DNA of 64,000 nt from Cafeteria roenbergensis (Eukaryota; Sar; Bigyra; Bicosoecida; Cafeteriaceae). Position numbers and translations under genes: made by a program. The notes beneath the pieces were generated by a model. That model was not told where the DNA came from and ran no database searches. It saw only the letters and a list, made by a program, of their open reading frames with translations. Shown here piece by piece: positions 18,101-28,136 of the stretch (position 1 is the first letter of the stretch; each line of letters opens with the position of its first letter). The DNA lies in contig VLTN01000010.1 of assembly GCA_008330645.1 (NCBI GenBank), forward strand, positions 62,001-126,000, written 5' to 3'.

Positions 18101-20168
18101 GGTTGCGGCCACCCACGCCCGCGCGGCTGCTAGCACCGCCCACCGCCTGGACCTGGACGCCGACGCGCACCAAATCGCCTCTGCGGCGCACGCCCATGCC
18201 GCCAACGTGGCCCACGTTCACGCGGGGGCCGCTGCGAACTCGGCCCTGACGGCCGACCGCGCCGCGCAGGCCATTTCGGCTGCGGACATGGCAGGCGGCA
18301 TCATGCTCCAGACCAAGGCGGCGCAGCGTTCGGGCCTTCGGGGCCGCTCCGCCTCTGGCGTTGCGTCGGTGAACGCCCCTGCCGGCTCCACGGCGGCGGC
18401 CGAGGCGGCCGCGGACATCCGCACGGTGCTCAAGGCCGCCCGCGACGGCACCGGCGTCCCTGCCTCGGCTGTCGGAGCAGCGCGCCTCGGCCGCCACCTT
18501 CGCAAGGGCGCCATGCCCGGCGCCGCCAGCTCCATGCGCTTCGCGGCCGCTGGCTCGCACGCCACCGGTGGCCCCGCCGGCGCCAGGGCGAGCGGCATGA
18601 TGCACCCCTACCTTCCCTACTCTCAGCCGGGCTTCGGCAACTACTTCCCCCAGGCAGCCCTTGCCGCCAACATGTACAACCCCATCAACCCCATGTTCGC
18701 CGGCCCTCGCCCAGGCTTGCCCGTCTACGGCTACGCGCACGCGCCCATGCCCTTCCACCCCGGCATGGTGCCTGCCTACGGCTACGGCGGAGTCCCCATG
18801 GTGGCGCACCCCTTCGCGCACGCCCACACGTTGGCGGCCCATCACGCGGTCCGCGCGACGCACGCCACGATGGCTGCGAACCGCCACATCGCCGGCGCTC
18901 ATCACGCCGTCATGGCCGCCAACATGCACCGCATCATGGCCCAAAGCCACCAGGCGCACGCAATGGCGTCGGCGCACCCGATGGCGGGCCTCCACTACGG
19001 CCCCTGGAGCCACGTCCACGCCCCGTACATCCACAGCTGGCTGCAGGTGGCGTCCAAGTCGTCCAGGTCCAAGGCCACGGCCGGCACTTCGGCTGCCGCC
19101 AAGGCGCTGGCAGGCCGCCACGCGGCGTCGGTCGCCCTCATGGCTGGCCGGACTGCGGCCGCCGTGTCGGCCGCCGCGGCCTCTGCTCGCGCTGTGCTGG
19201 CATCTGCGACCACAACCGAGGCGGCCTCCAAGGCCGGCGCCAAGTCTGAGGCTGCCAGCAAGTCCGGCAGCGCTGCTGGCGCCAAGGGAAAGATCTACGG
19301 CCCCTACGCCCACCCGTACGCTGCGGCCGGCGCCGCTGCCGCGCACATGGCCTACTACGGCCCGACCACGGCCATGCCCGCCGCCATGTACGGCGGCCCG
19401 TGGGGAACGCCCGCGGTCCACATGCCCGTGCACCCCGGTGTGGCCCACGGCATGCCCGTGTCCATGGGCTACCTGCACCCGATGCACCCCGCGCCCTTCT
19501 ACGGCGCGTCTGGGCTGATGCCCTACGCCCACATGCACCCCTTCGCGCACGCGTACAGCCCCTATCAGGCTGGCCAGTACCACCCCTACCACCACCCCAT
19601 GTACGCCTTCGGCCCCGGCACCTTCCCCGGCCCGCACCAGTCTGTGCTGTCATCCCTCGCGATGGGCCAGATGTACGCGGTGTGCCGGCAGGTCAACCTG
19701 CCCCCCGCCTCTCCGACGCCGGACTTCCCCTTCTACAACCGCCACGCTTCCGAGGCCAAGTACATCCACGAGCAGCTGCTCCCTGGCCTGCCCGTGGGCA
19801 CCTATGCGGTGCGCATGGCCGCCTCCGGCGACGGCGTCGCCGTCGATGTGAACGTGCCCCTCGACAAGGCCAACCCGACCAACATGGGCCCCACCCGCGT
19901 GGCCCACTACAAGTTCCGCTGCGAGGGCAACCAGCTCGTGGACTCGACCGACCCCGCCCGCTCCTACTACAGCCTGGAGTCGCTCACCGACTCCATCCCC
20001 GTGCTGCAGAACCCGGTGGGCTCCATCATCCCGGAGACCATGCACATCGCCGCGTCCGGCCTGCCCGTGACCCCGGCCATGCTCGAGCACCTCCGCCAGA
20101 CTGGCATCGTCAACGAGCAGGTGAAGAAGGCCAACAGCGGCCAGGTCGGCTCGGGTATCGTCTACTGA
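15148..20168 (+). CDS. Secreted Met/His/Tyr/Ala-rich protein with duplicated terminal domains
   Basis: Exon 1 is 15148-15228 and encodes a textbook signal peptide (MGWAVVLLALAAPAALLHSA, then SA before ADATK). Exon 2 is 15654-20168; donor AAG/GTGAGC, acceptor CGCAG, phase 0. The total is 1,531 residues. Residues about 223-342 and 1366-1488 are copies of one domain: each has Y-x-x-C, then PP-x-x-TPxFPY, then G-x-PVGT-(F/Y)-A-x-R, then (T/H)Y-x-F-(K/R)-C and a C-terminal helix-like end. The paired cysteines (228 and 302; 1371 and 1450) suit a disulphide outside the cytosol. Between them lie about 1,000 residues rich in Met, His, Tyr, Gly, Pro and Ala, including HPMMGM repeats, GYGYGYG stretches, a Ser/Thr patch near 585-625 that could be O-glycosylated, and Ala-rich helices. 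I do not recognise the family. A matrix, adhesive or metal-binding surface protein fits the composition; no function is shown. Confidence 0.8.
15229..15653 (+). other. Intron of the secreted Met/His-rich protein gene
   Basis: 425 bases between the signal-peptide exon and the main exon, with GTGAGC at the 5' end and CCCCGCCTCGCAG at the 3' end. The main exon's frame happens to stay open through it, but the translation is Cys/Arg/Gly-rich and unlike the rest of the protein. The signal peptide lies in another frame, which supports splicing. Confidence 0.75.
15933..16022 (+). repeat. Five tandem 18-bp units encoding MMGMHP
   Basis: Unit ATGATGGGCATGCACCCC, five copies in register: copy 2 begins with GTG and copy 5 ends in CCT; otherwise they are identical. 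The coded Met-Met-Gly-Met-His-Pro repeat is rich in possible soft-metal ligands. Near-perfect identity at the DNA level points to recent expansion. Confidence 0.95.
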
Positions 20169-20885
20169 GCAAGAGCGGGAGTGTCTGATCGCCCCCGCGG
20201 TGGTGGACAAGCGGGCTGGCTGCATGGCATGCGGCTGGGGGGTTGGCAGCGGGGGCCGGGCGCGATTGACGCTCGGGCATGGGCGCGGAGCTGGGGATGG
20301 GCGGAGCAGGAGCGCGCGCCACTCTCCCCATTTCCCCGAGCGTCCGGTGGGGGCCGTCCAGTGGTGTGCTGGTGCACTGGGCAAGAGGCCAGTTGCAGCT
20401 TTTCGGCGCGTGGATGTCAACGTGCCGATCGGCTGCATGGCGCGCGCAGCTGCTGAGCTGGAGCGTGCGCCGCGCTGCGTAGCTTTGCATGTGTGTGTGT
20501 GCTGCGGCATGTGCAAACACGGGTTCGATTCGTGGCAAGTTCATTCATTCGCGCCACAATTCGGAATTGCCAAATCCAAACTGGTCTGCTCAAATACCCC
20601 CGACCCGGAACGAATAGGGCAGAGCAAGGGCAAGGGCGCATCGCGCCAAGCAACGGGCCGAGGCACCCTCACCCGACGGCAGGCGCCTGCCGCACCGCTC
20701 CCTCTTCAGCCTGGAGCAGCAACTGATTGAACCGTCTGCGGCGCCCGGCCAGCGCAGTCTGGGCTCGGCGCTGAAAACCCCCGCGGAGCGCCAGCATCTC
20801 TCGACCTGCGACCTAGCGTCGCGTCCAGCGGCGCTCCCAGGCCCACCGGGCACTGCGTGGCGGGCGCCTTGGGTGGGCAAGTGCG
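20169..20885. other. Intergenic region with candidate promoter of the cyclic-nucleotide-domain gene
   Basis: 717 bases between two plus-strand genes. It should hold the 3' UTR of the secreted-protein gene and the promoter of the next. There is a (GT)n tract near 20489-20501 and a relatively AT-rich island at about 20525-20600 with CTCAAATA at 20589-20596, the inverse of the TATTTGAG element seen elsewhere. A B-box-like GGTTCGATTC at 20522-20531 has no tRNA around it. No protein-coding signal was found. Confidence 0.4.
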
Positions 20886-23800
20886 ATGGAGTCCTCCTTG
20901 GATGCCGCACCGGCCAGGGGAATCGTGGAAGTGGCGTCTTTCCGAGGGAAGCAGATGTTGTCAGTTGCGGGCGAGCCCCGCAACGCGCTTGCGTCGGCAG
21001 GAAGGCGAGCATTGGTCGCGGGCGCGCCCTCGGCAAGTCAGGCTGCGCTTGTTTCCACTTCGTGTGCCGACGCGGACACGGCCAGCGGCGATAGCAGCCA
21101 CCTTCGGTCTGCGTCGGGCTTGGCGGTTGCGGCTGGCGGCGACGGCACCAGCGTGCTGGAGCTCTTCGCCCCGGGCGGGAGGCTCGCGTCTCTGCGGTCG
21201 TCGACGCTGCACACGCTTGTTGAGGGTATGCTGCGCCGCGACGGGCCTGCGCACGCCGTGAGCGACACCGAGCGGAGACTCGCCGAACGACGCGAGCGCG
21301 CTTTGCGGTCGGTGGGGCGCCACACGGGCCCTGCTCTCATGGAGACTGTGGGCCTCGGAGACCTGCTCAGCAAGGCGGGTGCGTCCCCGAGAGCCGCCCC
21401 GGCCTGGAGCCGCCCGGGCGCCAGTGGCAGAGGCTCCCCTCCGGCGCCGAGTCGCTCCGAGACGAAGACGGCTGACGGGCCTCCGCGCGGCAGAGCCAGC
21501 AGTGCCGGCCGCAACGGCAAGCGGAGTGCCAGCCCCGTCCGCCGTCGCCCTGCCCACGCCGCGCTTGGGCTCTCCGCCCGGGGGCCGGCCCCTCCTGTCG
21601 GGCTTACGCGACCCGCCTCCTCGACCAAGCCAGCGACTGCGCGCGGCCGCCTGGCCAGCAGCTCCTCCTCCGCTGCGTCCCCGGAGCGCGCGGGGGAGTC
21701 CCGCATCGCGGCCGCCGTGATGCCCGCGGTGGCGTCCAGCCTGGCCTCGGCCAAGCAGCGCGCCCTGGTGGAGCCGCCGCTGCCTCGCAAGCCGGCCCGG
21801 CGGCGGCGGGCCTCATCCTCGGGCATGAACCGGCCAGGGGACGTGGGCGAGCCGCTGGTGACGCTGGAGCCTCCCCAGCGCAGCGTGGCTGCCGCCGCGT
21901 CAGCCGCCTGCGGAGGCGCCCTCGCAGTGGCCCGGACCCCGGACGTCGACCAGCTGACCGGCAGAGACGCGGCCCTGGCCGCCTCGCAGACCCCCGCTGA
22001 GCGCCTGGCGGCGGCGCGCTCCGCTGGGGTCCTGGGCCCCGCCGGGGAGGGAGGTTCGAGCTCGACCCTAGGCACCGCGCCCACGGTCGCGTCTGTGCGC
22101 GAGGCACGGGCGGCGAGCGAGGCCGCAGCCCTGTCGTCTGCCGCCTACGGCCCTGGCGGCTCCGGCAGCGCCGGTGCGGCGCCAGGCGGCGCTGGGGCGG
22201 GCGTGCTGCGTCGCACGGTGCTTCTCTCGCTGGAGCAGGCGAAGCGGCTGCGCCCGGACGACGACGCCGAGGCGCAGGCAGCGCTCGAGGTGGCCTCCCG
22301 GGCTCTGCAGGACCGGAACGCAAGGAGTACAGTCGAGGCGCTGGCCAGGGGCATGGGCGGGCGTGCCCGAGGAGGGGCTGCCGACGGCGGCGAGCCGGGG
22401 TCGGGTGCCGGGCGCGCAGCGGAGGGCCGCCCCCCGCGCCAGCGCCTTCGCGCGGCATCGCACTCGGGCGCGCCCCCGGACGCGGCAGGGGGGGTTCCCC
22501 TTGCTGCGGGGGCGACCAGAGACGGTGCGGCTGGCGGGGCAAGCGCGGCGGCGAGCACAGCGCGTGCGCTCCTGTCGTCGCTCGGCTGCCGAGTGGAGAC
22601 CCGCTACTTCATGACCGACGTCAACCGCGAAACCGGGCTGCCGGCGTGGGTGGTGCAGCGGCCGGAGCTGCACACGGTTCTGAAGCGAGGGGCGGAGGGA
22701 GGAGAGCTCCCGCTGTTTGACGCGCTGACGGTGCCCCCGGGGCGGCGGGCGGGGCCGCAGCTGCAGGCGCTCGTGCAGTGGCTTCGGCGGCGCTCCCCCC
22801 TGTTCGCCTCCCTGCCGCGGGACGCTCTGGTGCCGGTGGCGCAGGCGCTGTCGGCCGTGCATCTGCCGCCCGGGGCGCGCCTGGAGCCACCCGTGGCGGC
22901 CGTTGGCAGCTCCGCCCTGGCGGCTCGCAGGAGGAAGAGCCTGCGGATGCGCGGCCGCGCAGCTCTGCAGGGTGACGGCGAAGACGGCGCGGGCGACAGC
23001 AGCGGGAGCGACGGGGGCATGAGCGGCGAGATGGCGGCCTCGGGGCCCGGCGCGAGCGTCATGGACGCCCTGGCACGGGCCGAGGAGGAGGACGCGGCCG
23101 CCACCGCCGCTGCCGCCGGGCCGGGGCGAGACGGGGCGGGAGCCAGGCCGGCGGCGGGGCTGCCGGCCAACCCGTGCGTGTGGTTCGTCGCCAGCGGGGC
23201 GCTGGTGCTGGCCGAGGGGGTGTCTGTGCGCCGATTGCGGGAGGGGGACGTTCTCGGGTCGACAGCCTGGCTTCGCGCGCTGGAGACGGGGCTGAGCGCC
23301 AGGCACGACCCGGACGGCAGCGGGCGCCGCACAAGCTCGCTGCTGGACCAGGCCCGTCTCGATGCGGCTCTGCAGCGGGAGGACCACGTTCGCTCTGGCG
23401 CGGCCTGGGGCGCAGGCAAGCCGGGCGCTGCGCCCCAACAACGGTCGGCGGCTGTGGCGTCGTTTGCCGCAAAGGCCTTTGGCGACGCAAGGCCGCCTGC
23501 CGCCCCGCAGGCAGAGAGGGACCAGGCGCGAGCTGCTCACAGGCGGCCAAGCAACCCAGCAGAAGCCGAGGCGACACGGCAGCAGGGCGCCGTGCAGGCG
23601 GTAGCGCGGCGCCCCTTCGCGCCACCGGCCGCTGCCCCGGCTGCGCCTCGGCCCGCGCCGCCCTCCTCGGACGACCCCGCGCCGCCGGCGCCCGTGCAAG
23701 GCGCTCCAGCTCGCGCAGCGCTCCCCTCCGCCGTGTTCGTCCGAGGCCCGTCAGGGCGTCGCGTCAGGGCGCAAGGCGGCCCCAGGCGGGTCAAGCGGGC

Positions 23801-26800
23801 CGGCCAGTCGCTGCGAGAGGCTGCTGACCGCCACGGCGCACGCCAAGGCAGCGCTCCGCATGGGCCTATGGAGCGGCCCGTGGCGGCACCCGGGTCCGCT
23901 CCGGCGCCAAGGCCACCAGACAAGGCTGTCTCGGCGCGCGCCGGAGCGCCCCGCAAGCCCGCGGGCTCGGCAAGCGGCCCCCGGCGGCTGGTGGCGACAG
24001 TGTCGTCGCCAGCAGCTGCCGCCAGCCGCAAGGCTGCTGTGCACCGGCCCCCAGCGGCCGCCGCCGTCAAGAGGTCGCCCTTGCGTGCCGCCGCCTCCGC
24101 TGGCGCCGGCACTGCCGCTGCCGGCGGCCAGAGCGCCGCGACGGACCCCGCCGCGCGAACAACGGATGCGCGACGGGCCGCCCGAAGGGCGTCTCTCAGC
24201 AGAGCCATTCGCAGGACAGCTCGCCGGTTCTCGGCGGTGCTCGACGCCGGGGCGGCCGGCGCGGTCGCAGTTGCGGCGACAAAGCGGGACGATAACGGCG
24301 ACGCAGCCGACGAGGGCGCCGAGGGCCCGTCCCTGGGCATGAGCGGGCCGGCGTTTGGCGGCGGCGGACCGCCCTCCGGCTCCGGCTGCTCGCTTGTGTG
24401 CCTGTCTGTGGAGGCGTACGAGCGAGCAGTGCGCACGGAGCAGTCGCGGCTGGCCAGGCGCGCGGCCGCTTGGCTGCTGGCCCGCAGCCGCCCGCTGAGC
24501 AACTGGACCATGCCAAGGCTCCTGTCGCTGACGCGGTGGGTGGAGCAGCGGTCTGTTGTTGCCGGCGAGGTGCTCTGGCGGCAAGGGGACAAGTCGGACG
24601 GCATTTGCTGGGTCGTCTCGGGCGAGCTGGAGGCGATCATGACCGTGTCGGTGCGGTGTCAGCACCGCATCCCGCACTCGGACGGGCCCTCAAGCCGATT
24701 CGCGAGGCGCGGCGGCGACTCGCAGGGCAGCGGCAGCGGGCGGGGCAAGCCCAACGTGGTGGTTGTGAGGCGGGTGGACGCAGTCGTGAGGCACGCCGGG
24801 CCAGGCTGCATCGTGGGCGAGGAGGCCGTCTGGGACCTGGCTCGGCAGCGGCGCGAGGCCGAGGCCCAAAGGCGGCGACGGGCGGCGCGGCACCGCGGAG
24901 CGCCCAACGTGTCCAACTCCGCCCGGGATGTGGCTCGACGGATTGCACGCGGGCTGGCCATGACGTCAGCACTTGCAGGTGGCGGCGGCTGGGCACGCCG
25001 GGCAGGCGCCGCGTCCGCCTCCTCCACGCCCCCGGCTGCCCCGCCTGCCGGCCAGAGGACGGGCCCCGGCGGCGCTGCAGGCCCGGCGGGTGCCACCTCC
25101 GGCCTTGCTGGCCCGGAAAGGCGAGCTGGGCGGCCGCCCCCCCCTACAGGCGGGCCCCGGCAGGCCAACCCTGCGCAGGCCGCCGTGACGCCCTCTCCGC
25201 CTCGTCGGCCACAGCCGCCGGCCCTGGAGTCGGTGCAAGGGCCGGATCCAGCGCCGGAAGAGGAGCCGGACTTGCCGCCGCTGCCGAGCTCGGCCCGCCG
25301 CACGACGCTGGTGGCGGTGCGCGCTTGCGAGCTGCTGGTGCTCCGTGGGCCTCACATGCGCGCGCTGATGCGGCGCACAGCGCTCGACATGGCGGCTGCG
25401 CAGCACTCGCGCAAGCACCGCACGTCGGGCCGACGGACTCTCCGCGACGCGATCGAGGAAGACTCTGGAACAAGCGCGTCAGCTGGCGGCGCCGCACTGC
25501 CAGCAGGCCCGGCTGCGGGGGCAGGGGGCGCGCGTGCGCTCCGCGGAGCCGGCGCTGCCGCCGGCGCAAGCGCCAGCTCCGCTGCAGGCACCAGCAGCAG
25601 CGCCGGCGCCGACAAGGACGACTCCGACGAGGCAGAAGGCGGCGCTCCCACCATTCCGGCCGAGCTGGCAGGCAGCGGCGGTGCCGTGGAGTCGCTTTGG
25701 CGGCTTGCGGTCTCGCAGCCCTCCCCCTCCGCAGTCGCGGAGGCCCACGCCGTGCTCTTGCAGCTGCGGGTTGCTGCGCGCTCGATTCAGCAGGCTGCGA
25801 TGGGGCCGCGGGCAGCCCAGCGCATGGTGACGCAGCGAGCCCAGGCCGCCTTCGCTGGAGTGGTGCCGCTGGGAGGCAAGCAGGGCGCCGTCGCCGAGGC
25901 CAGAGCAGGAAGCATCCTCACCGTGGCGCTGCCTGCCGCCTCCGCCTTCTCCTCAGCACACAACTCGGGGGGTGCTGCAGCTGCGAGCAGGGGCGGCCAT
26001 GGCGCCCTGGCGCAAACTGCGTCCTCGAACCGCGGCGTAGGCATCGCGGGGGGCGCTCCCTCGGCCGTGGCCAGGTCGAGCTGCGCCACGGCGCAGGGAG
26101 CTTCCGACGCGCCCGGCTCGGCAAGCGCTGGCCGTTCCGCCGTCGCGATGAGTCCGCGCGTGCGGGCGCTGTGGGAGGCGGTCACGAGCGGGGACGCCCA
26201 GCGAATCAGGCAATCGGACCTCGTGCGGCGGCACGTGCGGGAGGCAGACGAGGCCACGGAGCGTCGCGCCAGGCGCATTCGCGAGTGGGCGAGCGGGTGG
26301 GGGTCTCGCGGGGCCGGCCCGCTTCCGACGATGCTGCTTGACGCCTCGGAGCAAGACGCAAGCGCCGCAGCTGGCGCCACGCCGCGGGACGCAGCGGGCG
26401 TCCGCCGCACCGCCGACGGCAAGCCCCTCTTCCCCCTGGCGACCATGCGGCTGCCGTTTGTGGCTCCATCGCCGGGGCAAACGGACGAGGAGGCGGTCGC
26501 GGCTGCGATGGCTGCGGAGGGGGACGCGGACGGAGCGTCGCTGCTGGTCGCGGAAGAGGAATCGCCAATCGTGGCTCGCCTTGGGGCCCTCTCCACGGGG
26601 ACGCTTGTCGCCGCGGGCACCTCGGCAGGGCGGAGGCAGCGGCAGGGCGGCGCAGATCCCTGCAGCGCCGACGCGTCTGCCGGCCCAGGTGGCCGCTACA
26701 GCGTTGTGGGGCTTCGCACGCGGCGGGCCGGTGTCGCGGAGCTCTCGCTGGCCCTGGAAGGAGCGACCGACGCCAAGCTGCACGCGAAGCAGGTGGCCGC

Positions 26801-27821
26801 CCTGCGGCAGACGCAGAAAGCCGCGCTGGCGCGCTACCTGGAACCCGTGCCATCCAGCGTACGAGCCGCAAGCGACGTCTTGTTGACTCGCAGCGAGTCC
26901 GGCGTGCAGCCGGTGGGTCCTGTGGTCAGCAGGCCGGGCAAGCGGACGAGCCTCGAGCGGGGCGAGGGCCCAGCGGACTCCCATGCGGCTGTGTCCGCTG
27001 CCGTCGCTGCGCACAAGGCCGCGCAGACGGACGCGTTCGTGCGGCTGATGGATGCGCAGGCGGCAGCCGCCAGGGAGGCAGCGGCAGCGGGCGATGCGAC
27101 TTCGCCAGCCCTCTCCCATGCGTCCTCGACGCTGAGCGCGGGGAGCATGGCAGGACGGCCCGCCGCTGACGACAGCGAGGACGAAAGCACCAGCGACAAT
27201 GGCGAGCTCCGGCTGCTGCGCGAGGAGGAGAGACAGGCAGACGGGACACTGGGCTCGGCGACTGCGCTGGTCCCGATCGGCTCGTCTCCCGGTGGGCCTG
27301 GATCCAACCGAGCTGTGCTGGAGGACGTGATGCGGCTGAGCCGGCGACCGGTCGTGCCCCCTCTTGCCATGCACGCGCTCGCCGGCTCCGAGCAGGCCAC
27401 TGCCACTGGAGACCCAGCCTGGGCAGACCCTGAGACTGCAGCGTGGGACGCCGCAGGACTGGACTGGGCAGGCGGCCGCGCTGGGCAAGATCAGCTCCGG
27501 CTTTCGGCAGCTGCCGCTGCTGCCAGCAGGCATGCGGCCGAGGCTGGGGCCCACAGCGTATCGCTGCCCTGCGGCCCGCCCTCGGACGGGTTTTCGGCAG
27601 AGGCTGCCGGCGGGGACATCGTGGGCGACGCTTTGGCGGAGCTCGAGGCGTTGCGGCTCGGCGGCGGGAGCAGCGCGGACGCCGGGACTGAGCGCCAGTC
27701 AGCGTTCCTGGGCAGGGCCGCCACCGACCTTGGCGGGGAGGGCGACGAGAGTGACACGGAGTCGGTGCAGGAAATGCTGCGAACAGCGCTCTTCTCCACG
27801 GGACGGCGCGCTGGAGAGTGA
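20886..27821 (+). CDS. Large protein with two expanded cyclic-nucleotide-binding-like domains
   Basis: Predicted 2,311 residues from the ATG at 20886, one uninterrupted frame. Two regions have the layout of a cyclic-nucleotide-binding (Crp-like) beta-roll. The first runs from LFASLPRDALVPVAQAL (about 639) through CVWFVASGALVLAEG to LREGDVLGSTAWL (about 764-798). The second runs from LSLTRWVEQRSVVAGEVLWR and QGDKSDGICWVVSGELEAIM (about 1210-1255) to PGCIVGEEAVWDL (about 1305-1319) and TTLVAVRACELLVL (about 1474). Each fold is split by long Ala/Gly/Arg/Pro-rich inserts. I could not find a clear phosphate-binding-cassette arginine pattern, so cAMP or cGMP binding is unproven. No kinase, channel or membrane segment is visible. 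The flanks are low complexity. The protein is probably a soluble scaffold or signalling protein. Confidence 0.65.
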   Translation: MESSLDAAPARGIVEVASFRGKQMLSVAGEPRNALASAGRRALVAGAPSASQAALVSTSCADADTASGDSSHLRSASGLAVAAGGDGTSVLELFAPGGRLASLRSSTLHTLVEGMLRRDGPAHAVSDTERRLAERRERALRSVGRHTGPALMETVGLGDLLSKAGASPRAAPAWSRPGASGRGSPPAPSRSETKTADGPPRGRASSAGRNGKRSASPVRRRPAHAALGLSARGPAPPVGLTRPASSTKPATARGRLASSSSSAASPERAGESRIAAAVMPAVASSLASAKQRALVEPPLPRKPARRRRASSSGMNRPGDVGEPLVTLEPPQRSVAAAASAACGGALAVARTPDVDQLTGRDAALAASQTPAERLAAARSAGVLGPAGEGGSSSTLGTAPTVASVREARAASEAAALSSAAYGPGGSGSAGAAPGGAGAGVLRRTVLLSLEQAKRLRPDDDAEAQAALEVASRALQDRNARSTVEALARGMGGRARGGAADGGEPGSGAGRAAEGRPPRQRLRAASHSGAPPDAAGGVPLAAGATRDGAAGGASAAASTARALLSSLGCRVETRYFMTDVNRETGLPAWVVQRPELHTVLKRGAEGGELPLFDALTVPPGRRAGPQLQALVQWLRRRSPLFASLPRDALVPVAQALSAVHLPPGARLEPPVAAVGSSALAARRRKSLRMRGRAALQGDGEDGAGDSSGSDGGMSGEMAASGPGASVMDALARAEEEDAAATAAAAGPGRDGAGARPAAGLPANPCVWFVASGALVLAEGVSVRRLREGDVLGSTAWLRALETGLSARHDPDGSGRRTSSLLDQARLDAALQREDHVRSGAAWGAGKPGAAPQQRSAAVASFAAKAFGDARPPAAPQAERDQARAAHRRPSNPAEAEATRQQGAVQAVARRPFAPPAAAPAAPRPAPPSSDDPAPPAPVQGAPARAALPSAVFVRGPSGRRVRAQGGPRRVKRAGQSLREAADRHGARQGSAPHGPMERPVAAPGSAPAPRPPDKAVSARAGAPRKPAGSASGPRRLVATVSSPAAAASRKAAVHRPPAAAAVKRSPLRAAASAGAGTAAAGGQSAATDPAARTTDARRAARRASLSRAIRRTARRFSAVLDAGAAGAVAVAATKRDDNGDAADEGAEGPSLGMSGPAFGGGGPPSGSGCSLVCLSVEAYERAVRTEQSRLARRAAAWLLARSRPLSNWTMPRLLSLTRWVEQRSVVAGEVLWRQGDKSDGICWVVSGELEAIMTVSVRCQHRIPHSDGPSSRFARRGGDSQGSGSGRGKPNVVVVRRVDAVVRHAGPGCIVGEEAVWDLARQRREAEAQRRRRAARHRGAPNVSNSARDVARRIARGLAMTSALAGGGGWARRAGAASASSTPPAAPPAGQRTGPGGAAGPAGATSGLAGPERRAGRPPPPTGGPRQANPAQAAVTPSPPRRPQPPALESVQGPDPAPEEEPDLPPLPSSARRTTLVAVRACELLVLRGPHMRALMRRTALDMAAAQHSRKHRTSGRRTLRDAIEEDSGTSASAGGAALPAGPAAGAGGARALRGAGAAAGASASSAAGTSSSAGADKDDSDEAEGGAPTIPAELAGSGGAVESLWRLAVSQPSPSAVAEAHAVLLQLRVAARSIQQAAMGPRAAQRMVTQRAQAAFAGVVPLGGKQGAVAEARAGSILTVALPAASAFSSAHNSGGAAAASRGGHGALAQTASSNRGVGIAGGAPSAVARSSCATAQGASDAPGSASAGRSAVAMSPRVRALWEAVTSGDAQRIRQSDLVRRHVREADEATERRARRIREWASGWGSRGAGPLPTMLLDASEQDASAAAGATPRDAAGVRRTADGKPLFPLATMRLPFVAPSPGQTDEEAVAAAMAAEGDADGASLLVAEEESPIVARLGALSTGTLVAAGTSAGRRQRQGGADPCSADASAGPGGRYSVVGLRTRRAGVAELSLALEGATDAKLHAKQVAALRQTQKAALARYLEPVPSSVRAASDVLLTRSESGVQPVGPVVSRPGKRTSLERGEGPADSHAAVSAAVAAHKAAQTDAFVRLMDAQAAAAREAAAAGDATSPALSHASSTLSAGSMAGRPAADDSEDESTSDNGELRLLREEERQADGTLGSATALVPIGSSPGGPGSNRAVLEDVMRLSRRPVVPPLAMHALAGSEQATATGDPAWADPETAAWDAAGLDWAGGRAGQDQLRLSAAAAAASRHAAEAGAHSVSLPCGPPSDGFSAEAAGGDIVGDALAELEALRLGGGSSADAGTERQSAFLGRAATDLGGEGDESDTESVQEMLRTALFSTGRRAGE

Positions 27822-28136
27822 CCCTGCTCGTAGCGGCGCGGCGAGGGGGGCATGGCTTGCGCACCCCCCTCGTAGCCTCCGCCCTGCCCCGGCCCCTTTC
27901 CAGACAGGAGGGAGCGCGCTTTGTGGCTGGGCGAGCAGGCGCGGACGACTTGAGGGCTCTGGTGTCTCTGTCGCACGGCAGGCCGTTGCGCCGCCTCTGC
28001 TGCCCCCCTGTTCCCCCGACGTGTGACCATGCGAGCCAGTGGTGTGACAGCGGAACTGTGCGTGCAAGCCTCGCGCGAAATTCAAGCCGCAAGCCAAGAC
28101 GAACGACACGCAAGGGGGTTCTCGAAGCGCCGCAAC
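27822..28136. other. Convergent intergenic region, no gene seen
   Basis: 315 bases between the stops of the cyclic-nucleotide-domain gene (plus) and the HECT ligase gene (minus), presumably the two 3' UTRs. No repeat, RNA gene or AATAAA signal is visible. Confidence 0.4.

Noticed and set aside
15537-19637. Long minus-strand frames (573 and 618 aa) opposite the secreted Met/His-rich gene
   Set aside because: They are low-complexity His/Val/Arg/Gly shadows produced by the codon bias of the plus-strand gene; no domain or sensible start is seen.
16239-20100. SH2 domains at both ends of the secreted protein
   Set aside because: G-x-PVGTFAFR and the later YxF strand resemble SH2 superficially, but the protein has a signal peptide and conserved paired cysteines, so a cytosolic phosphotyrosine module is unlikely.
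20515-20545. tRNA-like B box (GGTTCGATTC) with a small hairpin
   Set aside because: The T-stem does not pair properly (only four CACG/CGTG pairs around a 9-base loop), and no acceptor stem, anticodon arm or A box is found upstream.
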